NCBI GenBank assembly: GCA_022984795.1
Contig: JALIHJ010000008.1
Location: 248,001 to 312,000, forward strand
Reading direction: 5' to 3'
DNA from: Fabrea salina
Taxonomy: Eukaryota > Ciliophora > Heterotrichea > Heterotrichida > Fabreidae
Length of the DNA: 64,000 bases
The notes below the pieces were generated by a model. The model had not been told where the DNA came from. It searched no databases and worked only from the letters and a program-made list of their open reading frames with translations. Shown piece by piece: positions 44,762 through 53,191 of the stretch. Position 1 is the first letter of the stretch, and each line of letters begins with the position of its first letter. A program made the translations under genes and the position numbers.

Positions 44762-46621
44762 TTAAAATACACAACAAAAGTCCCGCGAACAGTTTCGCGA
44801 ACACCCACTGCGTGGAACTTTTGGGTGCAAGTCCACAGGGTCCAAAACAGTAGAAGCCTTTTCTGAAGAGTAAATAGGCTCAAATTCTACATGGAAACTG
44901 TCTGTGTCTAAACTAGCGTCTTCAAGCACTGCAAGCATTTTGTCTTCAATGTCCTTAATGCTAGTTTCAAGTTCTTCTTGGCTTTCTTCGGTTTCTGAGG
45001 ATGAAACTTCTTGGTGGTTCTCAGAGTTAGTTTTGATAGGTGAATGAATTTCTTCGTAGTGTCCTCCGGCTTCTGGTTGTTCGTAGTGGACACAGTTTAT
45101 AAGCACCAGAACTTGGGAAATCAAACTGTCTTCTATAATAACCTGAGTAAGGAGTTCTTTGGAAATCCACTCACGGTTCCCAGCTTCTAGTATTCTAAAA
45201 ACAGTTCCCTGGTTCTTGCGTAGTGTGTTTGACCTGAAGTCCAAACTTCTCTCTATAGTGAAGATCATGCTTGTTGCTGAGTGTATTGAAATAACTCCTT
45301 TTTTTTCTTCATCAAACACTTCAAAGCACAGTTGGAGTTTCTTGGAAACCGACTGACTGCTCAGCAGTATGAGTCCTACTTTGAAGCTTTTAAGCTCAAT
45401 ACAGCCTTCATTGAGTTGGTCTATAGTTACAAATATGTTTAAAGCAAGGGGTACTTCTATGTGTTTTTTAACTGACTTTAAAAAGCTTTCCCTTGAAACG
45501 TAGTTGTTAGACTGGATAGTGTCTAGCAAACTGCAAATTTCCAAAACAGTTTCAAAGCCCTTTTGTTCAAGAAGATAGTTAGTTTTTCTCAGTCTTTCAA
45601 TCCGCTCGAAGTTGTTTTTTTGTAGTTTTTGTGCTTGTTCGAGATAAGTCTTGTACATAAGCGACTTAACTTCTTTTTTCGAAATGGCCTTTTTGATCAT
45701 TGACTCCACTCCGAACTTCTCAACTTTGCAAACTAGCATCTTGAGTGAGTAGTTACCTGCTGCCACCAGTGCATCCACACTAGGACCTACTCCTAAGACT
45801 TTTGTTTCTTGTTTGATGCAGTTCTTCAGAAACCTTTGGTTTTTGGTAACTAAAACCAAACAGAACTTGTGGACGAACTCAAACCCGTGAATAAGCAAGT
45901 TGTCCCAAACCCGCAACAAGTCTTGTGGCATCAAAACAGTGCTAAACAAACTTTTAAAAAGCACTTCTCCCAGTTTTTTGACAGTTGTAGTGAAAGGAGT
46001 GATGTCGCTTTGTTTCTTGCTAGAGTTTTCAGGCACAAAAACAGCTTGGAGGGCAGTAACTAGTTCTGGCAGCAAGTCTTTAGCCATCAAACTCAAAGCA
46101 GTTAGTTCCCTCTCAAGCACCAATTGTCTCTTTTCACTGCTGAAGAAACCCTGAGGAAAGATTTTTTCAACAATGTGGCAAAATATCAAAAAGGCATCAG
46201 TTTCTAGACTAAACACTGAAAGAGTAACAGCCGCAATGAAGTTCATCCCTTGGTGGTAGTCAATGTCAGGTCTTTTCTGACAAAATATACTTAGGAGGTT
46301 TACTACCTTTTGCTGGCTTCCAGGAGCCTCAAGTGAAGCCAAAGGCCCTAAGAAACTGTTAGCTGCTTCTTGTTTAAGTTTCTCGTACTTCCATGCAGGA
46401 AGTGACAGCTTTTTTTGAGCTGAAATCTCTTTGTAGAAGTAAAGCACCTCCATTCCGTACTCCCTACTGACTAGTTCTATCCAAATCCGGGACCTTTGGT
46501 TTTGGGGGTCCTTCAAACCTAAGTTAGAAGCTGCCAAAACTGAAAGTTTGTTTTCTTGAGTCCCAGCTAAGTTCAAGTACCCGTTCCAAGACTTCAAACT
46601 CCTTACATGGGAACTGTCCAT
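44762..46621 (-). CDS. TBC-domain protein with EF-hand-like region and CaaX tail
   Basis: 619 aa. A Rab-GAP TBC fold at residues ~35-280 keeps the Gln-finger block (DIDYHQGMNF) and VLMPQDLLRVWDNLLIHG. The IxxDxxRT arginine-finger motif is not present at the expected place; the corresponding region reads SLEAPGSQQK. Residues ~370-490 look like a TBCK/TBC1D8-9-type EF-hand pair (CFEVFDEEKKGVISIHSA). The chain ends NCSRDFCCVF, so the last four residues can be a CaaX box with a palmitoylatable Cys. Probably binds Rab at a membrane but with weak or no GAP activity. Confidence 0.8.
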   Translation of the reverse strand: MDSSHVRSLKSWNGYLNLAGTQENKLSVLAASNLGLKDPQNQRSRIWIELVSREYGMEVLYFYKEISAQKKLSLPAWKYEKLKQEAANSFLGPLASLEAPGSQQKVVNLLSIFCQKRPDIDYHQGMNFIAAVTLSVFSLETDAFLIFCHIVEKIFPQGFFSSEKRQLVLERELTALSLMAKDLLPELVTALQAVFVPENSSKKQSDITPFTTTVKKLGEVLFKSLFSTVLMPQDLLRVWDNLLIHGFEFVHKFCLVLVTKNQRFLKNCIKQETKVLGVGPSVDALVAAGNYSLKMLVCKVEKFGVESMIKKAISKKEVKSLMYKTYLEQAQKLQKNNFERIERLRKTNYLLEQKGFETVLEICSLLDTIQSNNYVSRESFLKSVKKHIEVPLALNIFVTIDQLNEGCIELKSFKVGLILLSSQSVSKKLQLCFEVFDEEKKGVISIHSATSMIFTIERSLDFRSNTLRKNQGTVFRILEAGNREWISKELLTQVIIEDSLISQVLVLINCVHYEQPEAGGHYEEIHSPIKTNSENHQEVSSSETEESQEELETSIKDIEDKMLAVLEDASLDTDSFHVEFEPIYSSEKASTVLDPVDLHPKVPRSGCSRNCSRDFCCVF

Positions 46622-46630
46622 ATATAATTA

Positions 46631-47626
46631 TCAATTACCCGAAAGAAACTCATCGTGGCCAGAGCTCTGCAGTCCAAAAACCACTAACAAAAGGTGAATC
46701 ACTACTAAGTACACCATAACTCCTAGTCTGGCCAAAGCTACTTCTTGCAAGGTGTCGCTTACTTCTTTCACACCTTCGTCAACTGTGTTAACTACCCACC
46801 TCACTAGTCTTTTTCTTTTAAGCACTGGAATCGAAGAGAGCGGCTGCCAAACTGTACTTCTGACTCTGTTTCCTTCCAGCAACTGGAGTTTCTCGCTCTT
46901 TTCAGCTTCAAGTTGCGAAATCAGTGTTGCCCGTTCACTAATGAGTCCTTCTATAGTTCTTTGTTTGTTTTGCAGGTGCTCAGAAAGGGCCATCATGTCT
47001 TGGTTTTCACTTTTAAGGGTTTCTTTTGAACTTTCAGTCTGCACATTGCTGAGTTTTTTGCAACTTATAGACAGTTGTTCTTCTAGGTCTTTGATCTTAG
47101 CTTCTAAGTTGGAACGTTCTAGTTCCATAATGTCTCTTTGTTCTCTTTTTTCTCGCAAAGCATCTTCAGTTCGGAGTTTTTCAGCCCCCAAAAGACCTTT
47201 GAGACTAGTGACTTGCTGTTCAAGTACTTCTTGTTCTGAACCTTTGAGTTCTTCAGAGTTGCTCTGCATTGAACTGAGCAACTGGTCGTTCATTTCTTTA
47301 AGTCGGCCCTGTTTTAGTTCTGAGGAGCGCAGTTCTTCTTTCAGAAGTTTGTTTTCTTCTCCTTGTTGCTTAAGTGACAGTTCCATCGTTCTTAGGTTGT
47401 TTTGGAGGTTCTCGATCTGTGCAGAGTACTTGTCCTCTACTTCTTGGGCTTGTTGCGTGAAGAATGTCCTCAGAGACCTCATGTCTGACTGGAGTTTTTT
47501 TATGTGGTTTTGGAGTTCTTCTATGTACTCGTTGGAGTCCTCGCCTGGGTTGTGTCCTAGGGCGTCCGATGCAAAGTTGTCTAGTTTCTCTAGCTTAGTT
47601 TCAGCCCATCTTAGAATGCTGCTCAT
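46631..47626 (-). CDS. golgin-84 (GOLGA5)-like Golgi tether
   Basis: 331 aa. N-terminal WAETKLEKLDNFASDALG, resembling the golgin-84 start, then coiled coil (residues 30-255). The segment LSEHLQNKQRTIEGLISERATLISQLE matches the golgin-84 LSQTVMHKQAMMESLSAEKSSLVFQLE-type block (each shown here is longer than the key core KQ-x3-E-x-L-x-(A/S)E(K/R)). A C-terminal TM (about 300-320) anchors it. It is less than half the human length, mainly by shortening of the coiled coil. Confidence 0.78.
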   Translation of the reverse strand: MSSILRWAETKLEKLDNFASDALGHNPGEDSNEYIEELQNHIKKLQSDMRSLRTFFTQQAQEVEDKYSAQIENLQNNLRTMELSLKQQGEENKLLKEELRSSELKQGRLKEMNDQLLSSMQSNSEELKGSEQEVLEQQVTSLKGLLGAEKLRTEDALREKREQRDIMELERSNLEAKIKDLEEQLSISCKKLSNVQTESSKETLKSENQDMMALSEHLQNKQRTIEGLISERATLISQLEAEKSEKLQLLEGNRVRSTVWQPLSSIPVLKRKRLVRWVVNTVDEGVKEVSDTLQEVALARLGVMVYLVVIHLLLVVFGLQSSGHDEFLSGN

Positions 47627-47627
47627 T

Positions 47628-50039
47628 TTAATTACTATCTAGTTTACTCAAACTCAGTCGGAACTCTTGGTCTTCAGAGTGTATTTTCTGTAGGTTCTTT
47701 GAGTTAAAGTCAGGACCTAAGTTATAGTAAAACCTGCTAAAAAGGTGCCCATTTACACCAGTGCTCACACTCCACTTACTAGCAAACCGGTTGCCTAAGT
47801 CCACTATGAACCTTGCTCCTACTCCGTATAAAGCTGAAAAGTCTTTGCCGTCCCATTTGTTGTGTCTTGAATGCACACAAACGTCCGAACCCCCTACAGG
47901 TTCCCACCTGTCAAAAACCTTGCCCAACACTGTTTTGGTCAAAGGAATGTGCATGTGGTGCATATGGTGCATGTCTCCCCACTTCCTTTTGCCTGCAAGA
48001 GCAATTGCTTCTTCAAGGGTTTTGGAAAGCAACTCTGAACAGGTTTCTTTACTTGGAGTTCTGAAGTCGTCGCACCATTCGTAGTCTAGACTTTCACTGA
48101 AAGTTTTAACTACAAAGGCTCTGTACCATATGCTCCTGAGTAAAGTTCTTAGCAGCCCTTCGTCATTTAGTCTGTCTTCAATCAAAGCTTTGGAAGTAGA
48201 CCAAAACCAGATTTGGAAAACTCCAGCAGAGTAAGAGTCTTTTTTCATGTAGTAGTTCCAGTTGCTTAGTTCCCTAAGCTCTTTTTGGAACCTTCCGGTT
48301 TGGTTCACCAAAGGAATCCACACTCTGAGGAGCTTCTCTGCGTAAAGGTTGTACTCGTCAAGCTGGATGTCTATCATGTCGTCTACAGTTAGCTTCTTTT
48401 TGGCAGAGTAGTTCTCAAGTAACTGAGAGATCCTTTCTGCCCTTGAGTCAGCAAACTCTCCTCCTAAAGACAAGAAGTGTTTGTAGTTAGGAGCTATAGG
48501 TAGGTTGTTAGCTGAAACTATGTAGCCTTTTCTGGGGTTTACTAGGTAAGGCATTTCTTCAAAAGGAACAAACTCAGTCCAGTAGTAGGAAGAATTCCAG
48601 GCCTCAAGTGGCGTCACGGAATAAATATTCTTTTTAAAGTGCGTTCCGACTGTTTGGTAACCAATGTCTCCGCTTTCTGTTGCATAAATAACGTTCATGT
48701 TTGGAATCTTAACTGACTCAAGTGCTTTTTTAAATTCTTTTGTTGACTTGGTTTTGTAGACCTCCATCAAAGCATCAAATGAAGTATCTTTAACTTCGTT
48801 GCCTACCCACCTAAGCGACACCTTTTGTTTAGTAGGAATTTCCAACAAAAGCGGAGTAGTTGTCATTGCTCCCTTAGGAGCGTTTTCAAGAACTGGGCCT
48901 ACTTTCGTGATAGTTATGTTGAACTTCCTTGGTTGGCTTTCGCCTTTGACTTTTACAAACTCTTCCACAAAGGAAGGAGTTTCCCACTTTCCGCCAAACA
49001 AGTACTTCCCTTCCTGGTTGAACTTGTGGATGTAAGTGTCAATAGTGTCCGAGTTCATAGCAGTGACTGTCCAGGTCATATGCGAAGTGCTTCCCAACAC
49101 TACCACTGGGACTCCTGGAATTCCTATCCCCGACACTTCCCACTCTGAGTTCTTCATTGAAACTGGGTAAAATATTGAAGGCAACTGAGATGGCAAGTGA
49201 GGGTCCCCTGCCACTATTGGCTTTCCTGATTCAGTGAACTTCCCAGAAACCACCCAGCCGTTGCTCATCTCAGCACTAAATGAAGAGTGAACTTCATTGA
49301 AGGTTTCAAAAGCCTCAGTAAGGACTTGTTCTGAGTTAACTGGAGGTTTTTTGTCCTGGGTTTCTTTTTGAGCTCTAAGTTCCATAGGCACTTCGTAATC
49401 ACTGATTGTGTAAGTAGGTTTAGGGGAATTCTTCAGATCATAAGGAAGAATAATGTCAGTAGCGTTTCCTATCAAGCGGTTCAGTTGGTGTCTCAATAGT
49501 TCTTGGCCCCAGTAAGGATTAAGCATTAGGGCTACTTGCCTAATAATAGCTATGGAGTCTTCAGGAGTCCAGTCTTCCCAGTGAGTCCAAGTTAAGGTGT
49601 ACTCAATGGGGAGCTGGCTAGACCTTGCAGCTGCATTGACTCCCTCCGCAAACCTTTTAAGGTTAATTTGGGTTTTTCCAGACAAGTGCCTGAATGTTTT
49701 TTGGCTTTCGCGGGACACACCAATGTTTTTAGCAAATAAGTCTAGTTGAAGGGTTTCCTCTCCAAAAATCTCTGAAAGGCGTCCGTTGGCAGCTCTGCGG
49801 AGCATTTCCATCTGCCAGAGTCTGTCTTGGGCCTGCGCGAAGCCAAGTGCGTAGTAGGTGTCTTCAATTCCTTCAGCTTCTACTCTAGGAATTCCTTGTT
49901 GGGTCCTTAGGATTTCGGCACCTGACCACACTCCACTTAGTTTGAGGGTTCCTTCGTAGTTGGGCAAGTTCAAGTAGAAGTAACTCACCAGAACTATCAC
50001 TGTGGGGACTACTAACTGGCAGCAGATTATGTATTTCAT
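47628..50039 (-). CDS. penicillin acylase (S45) family Ntn-hydrolase
   Basis: 803 aa. N-terminal signal anchor (residues 5-24). A-domain with YALGFAQAQDRLWQMEMLRR and GRLSEIFG, typical of the family. The nucleophile Ser begins the B-domain at MSNGWVVSG (about residue 258), so autocleavage before Ser is expected. Also GDPHLP, a SANNLP block and a His/Met-rich GDMHHMHHMHIPL. S45 enzymes cleave amide bonds of N-acylated compounds; substrates of eukaryotic members are unknown. Secretory or lysosomal location is inferred from the N-terminus. Confidence 0.9.
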   Translation of the reverse strand: MKYIICCQLVVPTVIVLVSYFYLNLPNYEGTLKLSGVWSGAEILRTQQGIPRVEAEGIEDTYYALGFAQAQDRLWQMEMLRRAANGRLSEIFGEETLQLDLFAKNIGVSRESQKTFRHLSGKTQINLKRFAEGVNAAARSSQLPIEYTLTWTHWEDWTPEDSIAIIRQVALMLNPYWGQELLRHQLNRLIGNATDIILPYDLKNSPKPTYTISDYEVPMELRAQKETQDKKPPVNSEQVLTEAFETFNEVHSSFSAEMSNGWVVSGKFTESGKPIVAGDPHLPSQLPSIFYPVSMKNSEWEVSGIGIPGVPVVVLGSTSHMTWTVTAMNSDTIDTYIHKFNQEGKYLFGGKWETPSFVEEFVKVKGESQPRKFNITITKVGPVLENAPKGAMTTTPLLLEIPTKQKVSLRWVGNEVKDTSFDALMEVYKTKSTKEFKKALESVKIPNMNVIYATESGDIGYQTVGTHFKKNIYSVTPLEAWNSSYYWTEFVPFEEMPYLVNPRKGYIVSANNLPIAPNYKHFLSLGGEFADSRAERISQLLENYSAKKKLTVDDMIDIQLDEYNLYAEKLLRVWIPLVNQTGRFQKELRELSNWNYYMKKDSYSAGVFQIWFWSTSKALIEDRLNDEGLLRTLLRSIWYRAFVVKTFSESLDYEWCDDFRTPSKETCSELLSKTLEEAIALAGKRKWGDMHHMHHMHIPLTKTVLGKVFDRWEPVGGSDVCVHSRHNKWDGKDFSALYGVGARFIVDLGNRFASKWSVSTGVNGHLFSRFYYNLGPDFNSKNLQKIHSEDQEFRLSLSKLDSN

Positions 50040-50048
50040 TGTATAAAA

Positions 50049-50195
50049 ATGCTGGCAAAGCTAGGCTTGCGGTTTACAATGCCACTTTTGAAAGTGCCAA
50101 ACGCTTCGATTTCAACATATTACCGTTGGAAGCTCAAAATGAAAAAGCACAGACGCCAAAAACTCAGAGAGAAGAGAAAGAAGCTTAATAAGTAA
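50049..50195 (+). CDS. mitochondrial ribosomal protein mS38 (AURKAIP1/Cox24-like)
   Basis: 48 aa, ATG 50049 to TAA 50195, in a slot where no longer gene fits. The C-terminal half is WKLKMKKHRRQKLREKRKK, the (K/R)xKMxKHKxxKxxK(R/K) signature of mS38/DUF1713 proteins. The first 25 residues look like a targeting peptide. Starts 9 bp from the divergent penicillin acylase-like ATG and ends 24 bp before the converging coiled-coil gene. mS38 is a short basic mitoribosome small-subunit protein. Confidence 0.8.
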   Translation: MLAKLGLRFTMPLLKVPNASISTYYRWKLKMKKHRRQKLREKRKKLNK

Positions 50196-50219
50196 CTAAC
50201 CATCAGAACCAATTTAGCA

Positions 50220-51209
50220 TTACTTTTTGTTTTGCAAAGGAGAGTCTTCAAACCTGCAAAAAGAGTCTTCGAAGTTCAGAGTTCGTTTTGTGCTTCCAAA
50301 GGACTCATCAAGGTTCCGGAGGTAAAGATGTACCTCTGAAGTGTTGAGTTTGCCACTTTCTTTCATGAACTCCAGAACTTGTTGGACGTAAGCTTCTTTT
50401 TCAGTAATGAGTTTGAGTTTTTCTTGGGCTTGTTGGTTGATTTCCATGACTTCTTGGAGTTTGGCTTTGTAGAACTCTTTCAGACTTTCAGCTTCCTCTT
50501 CAACTTTCAGTCTGCGTGTCTCGAGTTGGTCTTTTATGAACTGGACTTTGTTCAGTTCTTTGTTGAAAAGTTTTATAGTGTCTTCAAGGTCCTTTCTTCT
50601 GATTTCTAGGTGTTTTTGGTCTTGTTTGACTTGGTAGAGTTTCTGTTCATGTTCTTCAAAGTTCCTTTTCTGTGCTTGGGACAGTTGGTTTTTTTTGCGC
50701 TGGATTTCTTCAGCTAGCTCCTGGAGTTCTTTTCTTTGGGTTGAGAGGAGTTTTTCTTTGTCTTTGAGTTTCTTTTCAGAGTTAGACAGTTCCTGCGACT
50801 TCTTTTGCAAACGTTCAACGAGTTGCAGTTGTTCTTCCTGGAGTGCTTGGTTTCTGTTTTGTCCGCAAGAGGGACAGAACTCCTCCAGTTTTTCTTTCTG
50901 TATCAAAATGTAGTCAACAACTTCTTTGATTTTAGTGAGGCACTTGCTTAGGGTGAATTCTTCGTCAGGGGCTAAACAGTAGTCTAAACGGCGCATTTGT
51001 TTGTCCAACTCCGCCAATAAATTTCTTTTCTCTGGGTTAACGGACTTGCTTTTTCCAAAAGTGTCTTGTTTCTGGAAAACAAAGTCGATGTCTGTAGACT
51101 TGGACTTGGTGTAACTAGAGTAGCTACTTTCAAGTGGAACTTTGTTAGGAGAAGGGTTGGTCGACTCTGTTTCGTTTAGGTTTTCTCCGAAGTGGAATCT
51201 TTGCATCAT
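50220..51209 (-). CDS. coiled-coil protein with one CPSCG motif
   Basis: 329 aa. Disordered Ser/Asn-rich start (1-75), then coiled coil from about residue 80 to 290, interrupted near 115 by CPSCGQN, which recalls a half zinc knuckle or a coiled-coil zinc hook (CxxC) that could dimerise through Zn. It ends with a short disordered tail. No family recognised; a cytoskeletal or centrosomal scaffold is plausible. Confidence 0.7.
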   Translation of the reverse strand: MMQRFHFGENLNETESTNPSPNKVPLESSYSSYTKSKSTDIDFVFQKQDTFGKSKSVNPEKRNLLAELDKQMRRLDYCLAPDEEFTLSKCLTKIKEVVDYILIQKEKLEEFCPSCGQNRNQALQEEQLQLVERLQKKSQELSNSEKKLKDKEKLLSTQRKELQELAEEIQRKKNQLSQAQKRNFEEHEQKLYQVKQDQKHLEIRRKDLEDTIKLFNKELNKVQFIKDQLETRRLKVEEEAESLKEFYKAKLQEVMEINQQAQEKLKLITEKEAYVQQVLEFMKESGKLNTSEVHLYLRNLDESFGSTKRTLNFEDSFCRFEDSPLQNKK

Positions 51210-51268
51210 AGTCTTTTACAGAAATGTGAATCTTATTAGTTAGTTCTGATGCAAACTAATAATCTAAC

Positions 51269-52528
51269 ATGGAAACCAAACAGGAAGCCAAAGATCTGGG
51301 TGGGTTCTTTGCTGTGTCGCCCAAGTATGACTGTCCACACATCTCTGGCCACTTAGTTGAAGACCCTCAGTTCTTCCAAGAAGTGTCCCTTAAAAACCCA
51401 TGCGGGGATTGCCAAAACATAGGCGAAAACTGGGTGTGTTTGAAGTGCAAAACTGTAAAGTGTTCACGTTACGTGAACGAGCACATGCTTTTCCACGCAG
51501 TCGAGTCAGGTCACGCCCTTGTACTTTCTTTCAGTGACTTGTCTTTTTGGTGCTACCACTGCGAATCCTACGTTTCGAGTCCAGAATTCACCCCAGTTCT
51601 TAAGCACTTCCAAACCTTAAAGTTCGGTTCTGAGGCTGACGAAATATCCAAACAGTTAAGTGGTTTAACTATTGAAGAAGAAGACACTGCTTTCAACCTT
51701 AAAACAGTTGAAGAACTTGCTACAAAACTTAAAAAAGGAGTGTTTACAAAAGTAGCTGTGATGGCAGGAGCAGGGATAAGTGTCAATTCTGGAATTCCAG
51801 ACTTCAGGTCTGAAAAAGGACTTTATGCTAAATTTGCCAAGGAAGACCTTCCACAACCTGAAGCTATTTTTGACATTTCTTTCTTCAAAAAGAAACCAGA
51901 GTTCTTTTTCCAGTTCGCAAAGGAGTTCTCCCCAGAAGGTTATGAACCTACACTAACTCACTACTTTTTGTCCTTCTTGGCTCAAAAAGATTTACTGCAC
52001 ATGTGCTACTCACAAAATATTGACGGCCTTGAAAAAAAAGCTGGAGTCCCCTCTGACAAACTAGTTCAAGCCCATGGCCACTTAGAAACTGCCCACTGTT
52101 CTGAGTGCGGAAAAGAATTTGACACTGCAGAAATGAAAACCTGCATCAGTTCTGGAGAAGTGGCTTGGTGTAGTTGTGGTTCCCCCGCTAAACCTGACAT
52201 TGTGTTTTTCGGGGAAGCTTTGCCACCTAGTTTCCACTCGGGAGTTGCTAAGTTAGACGAAGCAGACTTACTAGTGATTGTTGGAACAAGTTTAGTGGTT
52301 TACCCATTTGCAGCACTTGCTGACATGGTTCCTAAGAAGTGTCCTAGAGTTTACTTAAGCAAAGACCTGAGCAAAAGTGTGTCTTCTTCTTTTAAGTTCA
52401 AAAAAAAAGCAGACAAAAGAGACGTAGCTCTAATTGGAGACTGTGACGAAATACTAGGCCAAGTACTGGACATTTGCGAGTGGAGACAAGAATTTGAAGA
52501 GTTTGTTGCAAGCCATAAAAGTACTTAA
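51269..52528 (+). CDS. HDAC6-type ZnF-UBP fused to a SIRT2-like sirtuin
   Basis: 419 aa. Residues ~20-115: UBP zinc finger with PCGDCQNIGENWVCLKC, RYVNEHMLFH, SGHALVLS, DLSFWCYHCESYV and KFG, close to human HDAC6. The Arg, Trp and two Tyr that hold the ubiquitin C-terminal Gly-Gly are present (SRY, WCY, ESY). Residues ~145-400: class I sirtuin with GAGISVNSGIPDFRS, GLY, SQNIDGLE, catalytic HGH, KPDIVFFGE and VGTSL, plus a CxxC/CxC zinc site. NAD-dependent deacylation of a ubiquitin-marked or tubulin-related target is inferred. Confidence 0.92.
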   Translation: METKQEAKDLGGFFAVSPKYDCPHISGHLVEDPQFFQEVSLKNPCGDCQNIGENWVCLKCKTVKCSRYVNEHMLFHAVESGHALVLSFSDLSFWCYHCESYVSSPEFTPVLKHFQTLKFGSEADEISKQLSGLTIEEEDTAFNLKTVEELATKLKKGVFTKVAVMAGAGISVNSGIPDFRSEKGLYAKFAKEDLPQPEAIFDISFFKKKPEFFFQFAKEFSPEGYEPTLTHYFLSFLAQKDLLHMCYSQNIDGLEKKAGVPSDKLVQAHGHLETAHCSECGKEFDTAEMKTCISSGEVAWCSCGSPAKPDIVFFGEALPPSFHSGVAKLDEADLLVIVGTSLVVYPFAALADMVPKKCPRVYLSKDLSKSVSSSFKFKKKADKRDVALIGDCDEILGQVLDICEWRQEFEEFVASHKST

Positions 52529-52550
52529 TTCTGAAATTTCTGTTAATAAA

Positions 52551-53162
52551 ATGGAAGTAAAGTCAGCCGAAGAAGTAAACTCTGCAGAGTCCAACAACTG
52601 GGAACTCATTTCAAACGGAACAGTTAAATCCTGCAAACTCTCAGAGGATTCCCCACAAGACTTCTGGAGAGTGTCTGAACTTAGCTATAACTCAAACATT
52701 TCATCAGCAATTATGGATGGAATCCGTCAAGTAGTTAGACAAGAGGTACAAAAACTAGACCTTGCACCTAAACCAATGCCTTCAGCAAGGCACGAAGGAG
52801 TGATGTGTGACAAGTGCAAAGCAGAACCTATACTTGGAGTGAGGTACTACTGCTTCGAGTGCAGAGTTAATTTTTGCAGTAAGTGCGAAGAAGAAGATGA
52901 ACACCTGCACCTTCTTTACAAAATTAAAACCCCCAAAAAGCCTTCGTTCTTTGCGAGACTCAAGTCGATCTGCAGAAACAACAGGAAGAAAGTGATTTCT
53001 ACAGACCAAGTGCACACCCTTGAGCACTGTGGCAAAGACTTTTACGAAAAAGCCAAAGCTCTGCAGAAACTCGGGTTTGTAAATAAAGACCAAATCATCA
53101 AAGCACTCATCAACTCAAACAGTGACTTGAACACAGCCACAAAGATTTTGCAAAACGCTTAA
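52551..53162 (+). CDS. ZZ-finger + UBA protein, p62/NBR1-like
   Basis: 203 aa from ATG 52551. N-terminal acidic/Asn stretch containing NNWELI, a good Atg8-interacting (LIR/AIM) core W-x-x-I. Residues ~80-120 form a ZZ zinc finger (CDKCKAEPILGVRYYCFEC, NFCSKC, then a H-x-H end). The last 40 residues form a UBA-like domain (ALQKLGFVNKDQIIKALINS then DLNTATKIL). ZZ + LIR + UBA is the core of selective-autophagy receptors; the PB1 domain of p62/NBR1 is missing. It follows the ubiquitin-binding sirtuin by 22 bp on the same strand. Confidence 0.8.
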   Translation: MEVKSAEEVNSAESNNWELISNGTVKSCKLSEDSPQDFWRVSELSYNSNISSAIMDGIRQVVRQEVQKLDLAPKPMPSARHEGVMCDKCKAEPILGVRYYCFECRVNFCSKCEEEDEHLHLLYKIKTPKKPSFFARLKSICRNNRKKVISTDQVHTLEHCGKDFYEKAKALQKLGFVNKDQIIKALINSNSDLNTATKILQNA

Positions 53163-53191
53163 TTTTGTTCATAACTAATCAGTTACATAAT

